A stretch of DNA of 64,000 nucleotides, taken from the NCBI GenBank assembly GCA_022559845.1, contig CM040120.1, positions 164,654,334-164,718,333 of the forward strand, read 5' to 3'. Below are positions 53,573 to 63,450 of this stretch, piece by piece. A program made the position numbers and the translations under genes. The notes under the pieces were generated by a model. The model did no database searches, was not told the DNA's origin, and worked only from the letters and a program-made list of their open reading frames with translations. Each line of letters begins with the position of its first letter. Positions within the stretch are counted from its first letter, which is position 1. This DNA comes from Amorphophallus konjac (Eukaryota > Streptophyta > Magnoliopsida > Alismatales > Araceae).

Positions 53573-55237
53573 CTAGGAGTCTCGTAGCCAGGATAGGTAG
53601 GGGGAGCGCCAGTCGTCGGGAGTGGCCGAGTCAATGGCGAGGAGCTCCGAGTCTATGCTCGGGCGCTCTAGCTCTTCTAGGAGGACCGATCGTGTACCTT
53701 CCGGGTCTAGGGAGGAGGCCAGTCGGGAGAGGGCGTCCGCCCGAGAGTTTTGCTCCCGAGCTATTCGGACTACCTCGAACTCCTCGAACTGCTGGGCCAG
53801 GCTCCGGACCAACTGGAGGTATTTGATCATAGGTGCCTCCCGAGCTTCGTACTCGCCACTGACCTGGCTTGCAACTAGCTGGGAGTCGGTGTGGATCCTG
53901 ACTCGCTCAGCCCCCAACCGTCGGGCCATGCGGGCCCCCGAGATAAGGGCCTCGTACTCGGAAGCATTGTTGGATGCCAAGAAGTTGAACTTTAGAGCGT
54001 ATTGCAACTCTATTCCTTCGGGGGACCTTAGGAGGATCCCTGCGCCGCTGCCGACCGAGTTGGACGATCCATCGACGAACAGCTCCCAGGTTGGCCCGGT
54101 TGCTGTCGGAGGCCTGTCCTCGACCGGAACGGTGCTCTCGGCGATGAAGTCGGCGAGCGCTTGCCCTTTGATAGCTGATCGTGGCCGATACGAGATGTCG
54201 TATGCCCCGAGCATGATGTCCCATTTGACAAGTCGCCCCGAGGCTTCGGGGTGGGCCAGAATCTTCTTCAGTGGCTCGCCGGTTAGCACTGTGATGGGAT
54301 GCCCCTGGAAGTAGGGTCGGAGGCGCCTTGCGGAGGTAACCAACGCTAGCACGAGTTTCTCGGTTGCGGGGTACCTCCGCTCGGCCTCGTTGAGCACCTT
54401 GCTGGTGTAGTAGACCGGCCTCTCGACTCCCGAGTCATTTCTGACTAGGACCGAGCTGACCGTTGACGGCGTCGCCGAGAGATAGAGCAACAAGACCTCG
54501 CCCGGGACGGGCTTGGAAAGCACCGGGGGCGAAGCCAGGAACTCTTTGAGCTCGGTGAATGCTGTCTGGCATTCCCCATCCCATGCGAACGTGGCAGATG
54601 CTACCTTGGGCCCCCTCATCAGCTTGAAGAAGGGCAAGCATCGTTCGGCCGCACGGGACAGGAAACGACTGAGAGCAGCGACACGCCCCGTTAGACGCTG
54701 GACGTCTTTAATACACGCGGGCGGGCGCATGTCCAGGATGGCCTGGACCTTATCGGGGTTGGCTTCGATCCCTCGCTGAGTGACCAGGAAACCCAGGAAC
54801 TTCCCGGATCTTACTCCAAAGGCGCACTTGGCGGGGTTGAGCTTCATGCAGTACTTCAAGAGGGTGCCGAAAGTCTCGGCGAGGTCGGTGAAGTGGTCTT
54901 GGGCCCTCGGGGTCTTGACGAGCATGTCGTCGATGTAGGCCTCGACGTTTCGACCTAACTATCCCTCGAACATATGGTTGACCAGTCGCTGGTATGTGGC
55001 TCCAGCATTCTTCAATCCGAAGGGCATCCGGGTGTAGCAGTACACGCCGTAGTCGGTGATGAAGGCGGTCCTCTCGACATCTTCATGGTTCATTCGGATC
55101 TGATGATAACCCGAATAGGCATCCAGGAAATTGAGTATCTCGTTGCCCGAGGTTGAGTCAACCAGTTGGTCGATGCTCGGTAGCGGATAGCAGTCCTTGG
55201 GGGTGGCCTTGTTCAGATCGGTGAAGTCTACGCACAT
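53573..55237 (-). pseudogene. pol: Reverse transcriptase and double RNase H of T, broken
   Basis: 54959-55237 carries the fingers and palm (MCVDFTDLNKATPKD, MPFGLKNAGATYQRL). After a TAG at 54959-54961 (in FEGQLGRN), the active site YIDD is intact (about 54926-54937). The frame 53573-54925 continues through LNPAKCAFGV and GFLVTQRGIEANPDK. A first, degenerate RNase H (YYTSKVLNEAERRYPATEK) is followed by a second one with conserved residues (ELFVDGSSNSVGSGAG, SEYEALISG, HTDSQL, REQNSRADALSRLA). The doubled RNase H is diagnostic of the Tat clade. Confidence 0.9.
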
Positions 55238-55864
55238 TCACCACTTACCGATGGTCTTCAGCACCAGGACGACGTTGGCTAGCCACGTTGGGTACACGAC
55301 CGGTCTGAAAAGACCAGTCTCTTGTCCCTTGGTGACCTGCGCCTTGATGATCGCCTGTTTCTCGGGCGCATGCTTCCTCCTCCGCTGCTGTACGGGTCTC
55401 ACGGTGGCATCGAGGTTAAGCTTGTGCATCACAGTTTCCTCTGGTATACCAGGGAGTTGATCATCGGACCAAGCGAAGACCTGGACGTACCCAGAAAGAA
55501 ACTCCTTGTATTGCTGCTGTTCCTTCGGTGGCAGGTCGGCACTGATCCTTACTCCAATGGCCGGGTCGTCGTTCAGGAATACCGTTAATAATTCGCCACC
55601 GGGCTCGGTGGTCACGGCTTTTCCTTCGACTCCCCTGGGGCCCTTATCCTTCCCGTCCGGCCTTGAGGCTTCCACCGAGATATTGTAGCACCTTCTAACC
55701 GTGGCCTGGTTACCTCGGACTTCCCCCAACCCGTTTTTGGTGGGAAACTTCATTTTTTGGTGATAGGTAGATGGTACGGCCTTTATTCGGCTGAGAAATT
55801 TTCGGCCGAAAATGGCGTTATACGCTATCATACCTTTAATCACTATGAAGTCCACTATGACCAT
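55238..55864 (-). pseudogene. pol: Protease C-terminus to start of reverse transcriptase of T
   Basis: AYNAIFGRKFLSRIKAVPST and MKFPTKNGLGEVRGNQ are the linker between protease and reverse transcriptase in this clade. The part DLPPKEQQQYKEFLSGYVQVFAWSDDQLPGI leads into it. The frame ends in TGA at 55238-55240, in the expected KWRMCVDF motif, again CGA to TGA. It overlaps the gag frame by 10 bp, so one frameshift separates them. Confidence 0.87.
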
Positions 55865-57494
55865 AACGGTTTTGGGTGGGGTGTGACCGGCAGGCTTAGG
55901 GCTCCCTCGGGGTAGGTGGCCAGGCCATTAAACCCGCTAAGGGGTGTTCGGATCGGGCGGAGCTTGGATGGGTCTTCCCCCATCTTGAGAAAATAGTCAT
56001 AAGATAATACATCGGGGGCGCTCCCATTATCAACCAAAATCCTGTCTACATTATAGTGATTTATCGTGGCCGAGATAACGAGGGCATCATCATGCGTGGT
56101 GCTCAACCCTTCCAGGTCTTGGTCGGAGAAGACTATGACCTGGGGCTCCATCGGCAGACCTCTGGGAGGCACTAAGGCTTGGCTGGCCCGCTCGGCATGA
56201 CGTTTCCTTCCTCGGCTGGTGTCGCCGCCCGATGCCGCCCCTCCGGAGATGACGTTGATGTGGACCCCTCGGGGAGCATTGTCGATCTCCTCTGCGGCGT
56301 CTCGGTCTTCTTTGTGCCCGGTCGTGAACTGGGCTAGATGCCCCAGACGGATGAGGCGCTCGATCTCGTCCTGGAGCTGATGGCAATCTCCGGTGCGGTG
56401 CCCGTGGTCACCGTGGAACAGGCAATGCCTGTCCCGCTTGCGGTTCTTCGACCTCATTGGCTCGGGCTGGCGGAGAAGTCCCGAGTCTTTGATGTCTTCA
56501 TAGATCTCGTAGACTGGTGCGGTCAAGGGGGTATACCGGTCGTACTTTCTCTTGCGCTCTCCTTCTCGATCGCGCTTCTTACTCGAGCCGGGGTTTGGCT
56601 CGGAGGTCCGCTTTTTGTCCCCCTCCCGACCCGAGCCGGTTGCGTCTCGGCAGGCGCTGAGTACTTCTTCGCACTCGGCGTGGCGCAGTGCCAGAGTCAC
56701 TAGCTCGGCAAGAGTCGAGGGAGGGTGGAGGACAAGCTCGCGGCGGAGATTCTCGTCCCGGGTGCCCCCGGTCAGTGCGGTTGTGGCTGAGGCCACATCT
56801 AGGCGGGAGATCCTATGGGCTTCCGATTTAAATCGGTGGACGTAAGTCCGGAGCCTCTCCCCTTGCGCCTGTTTGAGAGCCAGGAGCCCCGCTACTAACC
56901 TTGGGGGGGCGCTACCGGCGAAGCTCTCCTTGAAAATTCGCCCGAATTGCCTGAAGTCTCGAATGGACCCTGGGGCGAGGGCCCGGAACCATGCCTGAGC
57001 ACCTTGGACCAGGGTGGCCGCGAAGGCTCGGCATTGGATGGGATCCGACGTTACATGCAGGGTCACCAGGGCGTCGAAGCTATCGTAGTGGTCGGCTGGG
57101 TCGCCCTGGCCGTCGTAGAGCTTGAAGGTTGGGATGGAGGCTCTAGGAGAGACCTCTGCCTTCAAGATGTATTCGGAGAAAGGGGATTTCTCCTCGTCCT
57201 CCGGGAAAGAGGTCTTCTGCAGGGCTCGGAGAGCGCGCTCTTGCTCTGCGAATCGTCTTTCAAAATCTCGTAGCCGGAGAGACAGTTCGGCTGTGGCCGC
57301 GCCGTGGGGCTGGGGGAGGCGTTGGCGCCACCTTCGAGGGGTTCCCCTGTCTCCGCCGGGGGGGGTGGCCCGTTGGTGGGGACGCTGGCGTTGGAGGGGG
57401 GGCTCTGTGAGACCCTAGAGGGGGCGCCTCCCGCCGCCGCCACAGCCTTACCTGCCCCGCCGGCGGATCTCCTCCCTGAGCTTTTTCTTACCAT
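55855..57494 (-). pseudogene. gag: Gag and protease N-terminus of T, frameshifted
   Basis: The likely start is the ATG at 57494 (MVRKSSGRRSAGG), 20 bp after the primer site. After a Pro/Ala-rich stretch the frame shifts near 57265. It continues in the 436-codon frame 55855-57165. Gag domain: IPTFKLYDGQGDPADHYDSF, QAWFRALAPGSI, FKESFAGS, then LRTYVHRFKSEA. A zinc-binding motif CLFHGDHGHRTGDC follows. Protease begins with ILVDNGSAPDVL. The frame runs out near 55860, where another shift leads to the next piece. It encodes particle and processing functions but cannot make a full polyprotein. Confidence 0.87.
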
Positions 57495-57513
57495 CTTGAC
57501 TCTTCGTGCGTTT

Positions 57514-57529
57514 CCCACAGACGGCGCCA
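57514..57529 (-). other. Primer binding site of T
   Basis: TGGCGCCGTCTGTGGG on the minus strand, 2 bp from the 5' LTR. It is not the initiator-Met type used by every other element here; I am not certain which tRNA it matches. Confidence 0.75.
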
Positions 57530-57531
57530 GA

Positions 57532-58315
57532 TGAAGAGGCGGAATCTCGCGCTGGGTCCTGAGCGGGCTGTGGATCACCAGAAGATGAATCTGCAAGAGA
57601 GGGAAACGTGTCAGAGGGCCCAGAGGATCTCCCTGGGGCAAACCCTCCGATGGCTAAGTCAGTAGAGCGATGGTGGAAGCGATAATGGGGGGAGGAGAGA
57701 GCTGATGCGCGAGAATCCTCTCCACCAAAGGGTGAAGCGAATCGTGCTCAGGAGCTTAGGGTATGTGAATGCCTAGTTCATCTTACCATCTTCCGGAGGG
57801 TATCCCTTGCTTAAATAGTGCGTCGCCTTTTAAGAGTCCGGTGAGCTGAGGGCTTCCCGGCTGGAGTTACGTCTTCAGCGGGGGCTTTTATGGCCGGATC
57901 GTGGGGACGTTATCCCCTTGGAGTCCGGCGGCACCCCTGACTCTCCCGTCGGCGGAGGACTCTGAACGGCCGTACCTGCGGATTAATCAAACGGTCTTAC
58001 CGAGCTTCAGGGAGGCTAGCTCTGGTCTGAGCGATGGCCCGGCGAAGGTGGGGTCGGATAGGTCGGCTGGAGCCTGTCTCTCTCGGGTGAGGAGAGGGCT
58101 TTTAGACCGGACCTTCCTTGGGACCTGACCGCTGTCTCGGGCCCTCCGAGCCTAGAAGGCCGCCGGGGAGAGTTGGTTCCTCGAGTCTTTATTTATTGGG
58201 CTTTTCTTCCCTGAGTGGGCCCAGCGGGCTATCACTCGGGCGGGCTCGCCTAGTTGGACCGTGTGGGTCTTGTTGGGCTGCCTTTGTGGTGGGCTACGGA
58301 AATCCCCCCTCTCCA
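57532..58315 (-). repeat. 5' LTR of T (784 bp)
   Basis: Collinear with 47508-48290, with 6 substitutions and a 1-bp indel by eye. TATA-like box at 57809-57818 (minus). Confidence 0.93.
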
Positions 58316-58320
58316 GCGCC
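58316..58320. repeat. Target-site duplication GCGCC, right copy
   Basis: Partner of 47503-47507. Confidence 0.9.
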
Positions 58321-58591
58321 CTTGTGGAGAGGCGCCCATTAACTGGGTTGACATTGTCAAAAGGAAATTGGCACCCTTGTGGAGGGGTGCCCATTAATTG
58401 GGTTGACCCAATCAATGGAATTGGCGCCCAGGTAAGGGGCGCCCATTTCCTTTTGTGTGGAAAAATGGAAAAGATCTTATACATGTTATCTATGGGTTGG
58501 TCTATTGATCTTTACGTGATGTTGGGCCTTTATATAGAGTTATTTATTTAGGAAAAGGTTAGTTTCTCTATTATGTTCGTCCGGGGTGCTA
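58321..58591 (-). repeat. 3' LTR of P, portion right of T
   Basis: Continues the unit array GGCGCCC...GGGCGCCCATTAA / GGTTGACCCAATCAA to about 58450, then AT-rich DNA. It ends at CCGGGGTGCTA next to a minus-strand polypurine tract (TAAGTAGGGGAGGGGG, about 58592-58607). The exact LTR end is uncertain because the TG seems mutated. Confidence 0.7.
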
Positions 58592-59426
58592 CCCCCTCCC
58601 CTACTTAAAAGAATTTGGTCCCCAAATTCAACTACATATACAGAGACATGGAGGGTGCGGAGTACTTACAAACTAGAATAGCTCCGAAAATCTCCATCTC
58701 ATACACTCCTCGATTTCCCATGTAGCTTCTTGTTCTAAGCATCGATTCCATTAGATTTTCACCATAGGGATCATCTTGTTCCCTAAAACTCGGAGTTCTC
58801 GGTCGAAGATCTTCATCGACTTTTGTTCGTAGGTAAGGTCCTTATGTATCACTAAGTCATTGTGGTCAATGACGTGGAAAGGATCATGCACATACTTCTT
58901 TAACATAGAAATATGGAACACATTGTGCACTTCTGATAGTTGTGGAGACAAGGCAATGCGGTAAGCCACCTCTCCCACTCTTTCCAATATCTCGAATGGA
59001 CCAATAAACCTTGGTGTAAGCTTGCCCTTAACACCGAATCTTCTAATACCTCATCCGGGAGATACCTTGAGAAAAACATGGTCTCTAGTTTGAAACTCCA
59101 GATCTCTTCTTCTATTGTCAGCATATGACTTCTGCTTTGATTGTGCTACCTTGAGTCTTTCTCGAATGAGGTGAATCTTCTCGGTTATATCTCTTACCAT
59201 ATCAGGGCCTAGAATTTGTTTTTCGCTGACTTCAACCCAGCATATTGGAGTTCGACTGCTCCTACCATAAAGTGCCTCGAAAGGTGCCATTTGGAAACTG
59301 ACTTGATAGCTGTTGTTATAAGCAAATTGGCCCAGGGGTAAGTGGTCATGTTAACTTCCGCCGAAATCTATAATACATGCCCTTAACATATGTTCAACAA
59401 CTTGGTTTGTCCTCTCGGTATGACCA
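58592..59426 (-). pseudogene. pol: P: 3' end of a Del/Tekay-like Gypsy integrase, broken
   Basis: On the minus strand, starting at the Q insertion: GHTERTNQVVEHMLRACI and FAYNNSYQ (end of the integrase core), MAPFEALYGRSSRTPICWVE, SYADNRRRDLEFQ, then VAYRIALSPQLSEVHNVFH and SMLKKYVHDP. It ends in EQEATWEIEECMR, a chromodomain-like tail typical of chromoviruses. Stops break it near 58750, 59050 and 59345. The upstream rest of P is not in the window. The distance from here to the polypurine tract is normal for this lineage. Confidence 0.85.
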
Positions 59427-61735
59427 TGTAAGATCCGGTAGTTAATGGATTCTTAGTGGATCCTTATCGGTATTGAAGTGTGGAAAGAATTATGAATTTG
59501 GGCTATTTTATTGGGCTTAGTGGGCCTAGTTTAATGGGCTTAATCAATTCGTATAAGCTTTTAGAAATCAAATAAGGCATATGTGCAATATCACTTATTT
59601 TAAAACATTTTTGAAATTTGAAGTTTTTTCACAAAAAAAAAATAATATAATAAAAAAATTTGTGAGAAACCCATGAGGGTTTCTCTTCCCTCTCACCCCC
59701 TCTCTCTCTCTCTCTCGCACGACCCTCTCTCTCCTCTTGCTCCCTCGGTGGGTTGATCACCCCGGGGTGCTGTAGGGTGTGTAGGTGGTGGCGTTGGCAA
59801 GCCTGAGGCGTGAGGAGTGTGGTGGCGTCATCCTGGTGGCGAGCCGTGAACCGTGGAGGCGAGGAACCACGTGGTGAGGCGCGGCATCCTTCGCGAAGAA
59901 CGGCGAGGGAACATCGCTTTCGGCTAAAGCCGGGTAGGGGGCATCGCTTCCTTGCGTTGTTAGGGTTGTTTCCCCACCCCCTGGCATGTGAATGGACAGC
60001 CGTATAGCATGAACATCGTCGTTATGTCTTCGAAGCATGAACTTCGTTATTCATGAACTTCGTTATTTATGTTTTCAATCCACCATGGCCATTGTAATTA
60101 TGTTTTAGGGTCATATAATTGTTGTAGGATGGATGTGGGTTGATGAAAGGTAAGTTTAGCATCATTTCCCATCGATTTGGATCGATTGGGAGGGGACTCC
60201 ATCGAGTTTCACGTGATTCAGGTTCTCTGGACGACTAGCGGTCATTCCAGAGACCGTTTTTAGTGCGGTATGAGGCGGCGAACGTTAGCGGTCACCCCTT
60301 GATCATTTTTTAAGCATCGACAGTCTTTCGACCGACCGTTTTCTGGGATTAGCGACCCAGTGAATGACCGCTAATACTCTTTGATCGAGTAAGGCGGTGG
60401 ACGGCTCGCGATCTTTGACCAAACCATCTTCTGTCCGTTCGCAGTCTATCGTACGACTGCTTACGACCGTAATTTTCCTGTTTAAATTATATGCAATATC
60501 TATGCCTTAGCGATTATGAGGATGACTGCTTAGGCCATGTTCGCGGTCAAGCGCTCGACCGTTTATGAACCACTCGCAGTTCTGCATTTGGCCACTAATG
60601 CTTGCAGCATGTGAATTATATCTTGTTTAGTAATTATGTGTTTAATGCTGCATATTAGCCATGTTTAAATATTCTTTTAAACTGTGGCATGTTTTTAGAT
60701 CCCAATAGAATTATTTTCTCTTTCCTTGTGATGGAACCACTAGTCGTAGCCCGACGACCTCTAGCGTCGACCCACCTGGGAGAGGTGGCGGGGTAGTCCC
60801 GGTGTATAGTTTGTAAGCTAGTTTCCGTGGGCCCCCATGCTTGACAGTAGCGTCCTACTAGGGGAGAAAACTAGCCAGAGGCCTGGCTCAAGGCATTGAG
60901 CCTGTGTGTGCAGACGTGGTCAGAGGCTTGGACTGACACTGACGAGTGTGACCCTGACTAGTTCTTGACTTTGGTTACTGTTACGTGTCTCGCTTGCCGC
61001 GATCCAGGCTTGTGTAAATACTTGAGAAGCAGTATAAGTCATCAATGGACGCGTCTGGTCTTCTTTATGGTGGTTCTTTCTCTCTCCTGTAACTTGGAAT
61101 GGTTGAATTATTATTCTATTGGTAGATTTCGAATCTCGAGTTTAATTATTCATGTCTATAGTAAATGGCATTTCAGTTAGTTGTCTTTAATTTATTCATA
61201 TACATGTACAGCTTTATTTCGTGTCATTTCTTTATGCCATTGCATGATTAATTGCTATTATATGTTTAGTTGCGAGGTAGGGATCCACATGAACCCTACT
61301 GAGTCTTTGTTGTGAGACTCACCCTTCCTTTTCAGCTGAGCCGGAGCAGCAGTCCGCAGGTTTCTCTTGTGTTTTTGGCGGGAAGTCTTAGACGCCAGCT
61401 GTGGTCGGTCTAGTTGTCAGTCTTTTGTTCCCTTTTTGTCAGGGTATGCCCCGTGTAGTTGTTTATTTTGTCTCATGTACAGTGTTGGACTTGTGATATA
61501 TGGATCTGGACTATTATGTTAATAGCACTGGACTATTTTATGTAAATATATCACTCTGATATTGTTAATTGCTTCTGTTAAAAATTGTTATTTTATAATT
61601 ACGCGTGTAATTCCAATTCATTATGCACCTCCTCGACCAATCCTCCAACCCTTACGGGGCCTCATCAGTCTCTTGGGTGGCGTCTCCGAGTTCTTGGTAT
61701 CGGGTAACCTGTATCCGGATCTCCGGGTCGTTACA
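59427..61735 (+). repeat. 5' LTR of Q (2309 bp)
   Basis: From TGTAAGATCCGG to GGGTCGTTACA. An A/T-rich TATA-like zone (59630-59660) precedes a CT-rich leader (59680-59745). A weaker palindrome array lies at 60232-60560. The conserved block with TTTGTAAGCTAGTTTCCG...AAAACTAGCCAGAGG is at 60805-60890, GGGATCCACATGAACCC and CCTTTTCAG at 61279-61337, and a U5-like end follows. Confidence 0.88.
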
Positions 61736-61737
61736 GT

Positions 61738-61749
61738 TGGTATCAGAGC
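61738..61749 (+). other. Primer binding site of Q, initiator-Met tRNA
   Basis: TGGTATCAGAGC, 2 bp after the LTR. Confidence 0.92.
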
Positions 61750-61887
61750 GGTGTTGGGGTGATGTATAAAGAATTGAAATTGTAATAGTCCAGAACAGTC
61801 CATGTGTACCACAATTGCTGGCTTAGGTTGTTTTCCGTGAATACTTGTGATTTCCTTATTGTATGTTTTCCAGTAAGCTTAGATTGC

Positions 61888-62935
61888 AATGCCGCCTAGA
61901 CGGAGAGGCCGAGGTCGTGTCCAAGTTAATGTGCCTCGAGATGTTCCAAGGGAAGAGAGCGGTACTTCGCCTCCTCCAACGAATGTTCGAGGTAAGGCTG
62001 TGTTGACCCTGCTGTTGGTAAAGACTTAGTGCCTCAAGGTGGTCGTGGTCAAGTTTTGAAGGAGTTTCTTCTTTTCCACCCACCGACATATGAAGGACAA
62101 GCTGATCCAGATGCGGCGAGGGTTTGGCTGGATGTGACGGAGCGTGTATTCCGTTCTATGGAATGCACCGAAGATGAGAAGGTAATGTAAGCTACGTTCC
62201 AGTTGCAGGGGGCAGCACTCGCGTGGTGGACCACGGAGTGGGATGTGACCTTCAAGTCCCATCCTCTTCAACAAATCTCATGGAAGGAGTTTGTGACCTC
62301 ATTTGAGAGTACTTATAGTCCGGCCTATCTCAGAATGGACAAAATGCATCAGTTCATGGAGTTGGCGCAGGGCGAGATGTTAGTATTGCAATATCGGAAT
62401 AAATTAATGGAATTGGGTTGGTATGCTCCTCATATTCTTGCTGATGAAGGGCTGAAGACTGAGCAATTCTTGCGTGGTTTGAAGCCGGAGCTGAGATAGC
62501 CTCTAATTGCAACTAGGGTGGCAGAGTTAGATTTGGCATATCAGGCAGCAGCAGCTTTAGAACTTGATATGGCAATATCTCGAGGGCGAACCCAAGTGGA
62601 GCTAGTGCAGCATACTGTGCAGCAGCAGCAGGCTACTAGTTTACCAGGTGTCACGGGGGTACCATCTTCTGTTCCTTCTGCCAGTGGTACTACCTCCAAA
62701 TCTAAATTCAAGCGGATGTTCAGAAATTCCAAGAAGCAGTATGATAAGGAAGCTTCCTCTGGTACTGTGCAACAAGCGGTACCTACTTCTTTTTAGCGAT
62801 AGGGATCAGTGGCTAGTCAGCCGAGACCATGTCTGAGGTGTGGCGGTAATCATTTATGGCGACCATGCTCGATGCCCATGGTGTGTTTCAAGTGCGATGA
62901 GGCCGAAGCAGCCTATTACTTTTTCACAGCCACAA
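61888..62935 (+). pseudogene. gag: Gag of Q, broken
   Basis: Starts at the ATG at 61888 (MPPRRRGRGR). A frameshift near 61995, a TAA at about 62188, a TAG at 62497-62499 (CAG in origin) and a TAG near 62796 break it. The Gag domain is clear: LLFHPPTYEGQADPDAARVW, LQGAALAWWTTEWDV, then MLVLQYRNKLMELGW. The zinc knuckle region CFKCDE is cut short by a deletion. It is closely similar to DE's Gag. Confidence 0.88.
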
Positions 62936-62999
62936 CAATTTAGACCTCCACCTCCACCACCATCACAGTCACATCAATATTCACAGGCGTCTATATCAT

Positions 63000-63450
63000 C
63001 GTCGTAGCAGTCAACGGCAGGCGGAAAGAAACAGAAAGGGAGAGTCATGCATATGACTCGTTCTGAAGCAGTGGCGTCTCATCTTATGGAAGGTACCATT
63101 ATGATTTATGGGCCTGCAGCTCATGTTTTTTTGACTCGGGTGCTTCTCATTCATTTATTTCTGAAGATTTTGTTGCCTGTATTGAGGAGTCGACATCAGA
63201 GATGTCTTGTGAGTTACTTGTTGAATTGCCTTCTGGGGAGTTCATGTTTACGCCTTTCTGTCTTGATGAGACTCCTATAGTGATTGGGAATTAGCAGTTG
63301 CCAGCTAGGCTATATGCGTTGAAGCTGGTATATTATGATGTTATTCTGGGCATGGATTGGTTAAAAAATTATGGAGCCGTGGTTGATTGTAAATCCAAGA
63401 AAGTTTATTTTCAGCCATCTGGGAAGGCATCATTCTATTTTCAAGGTATT
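63000..63450 (+). pseudogene. pol: Protease of Q, frameshifted
   Basis: LMEGTIMIYGPAAHVF is followed, one frame off, by DSGASHSF, so the active site survives but a T is missing in the T-run near 63127. Later comes YDVILGMDWLKNYGAVVDC, with a TAG at 63292-63294, then FYFQGI and TGA. Confidence 0.85.

Larger units (their letters stand above)
47508..58315 (-). mobile_element. T: Tat-lineage Gypsy retrotransposon with an antisense gene
   Basis: Minus strand: 5' LTR 58315-57532, primer site 57529-57514 (TGGCGCCGTCTGTGGG, not initiator Met), gag, protease, reverse transcriptase with two RNase H domains, and integrase down to 52376. After that comes a 4-kb region carrying a gene on the plus strand (48567-51165), then a polypurine tract and 3' LTR 48290-47508. 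A second, functional-looking RNase H and an extra antisense ORF are features of the Tat clade. The duplication GCGCC is perfect. The LTRs differ by about 6 substitutions and one indel in 784 bp, so the insertion is recent, yet the genes are badly broken. Confidence 0.93.

Noticed and set aside
53622..54314. 230-codon plus-strand frame
   Set aside because: Complement of T's RNase H region; Ser/Arg/Ala-rich shadow.
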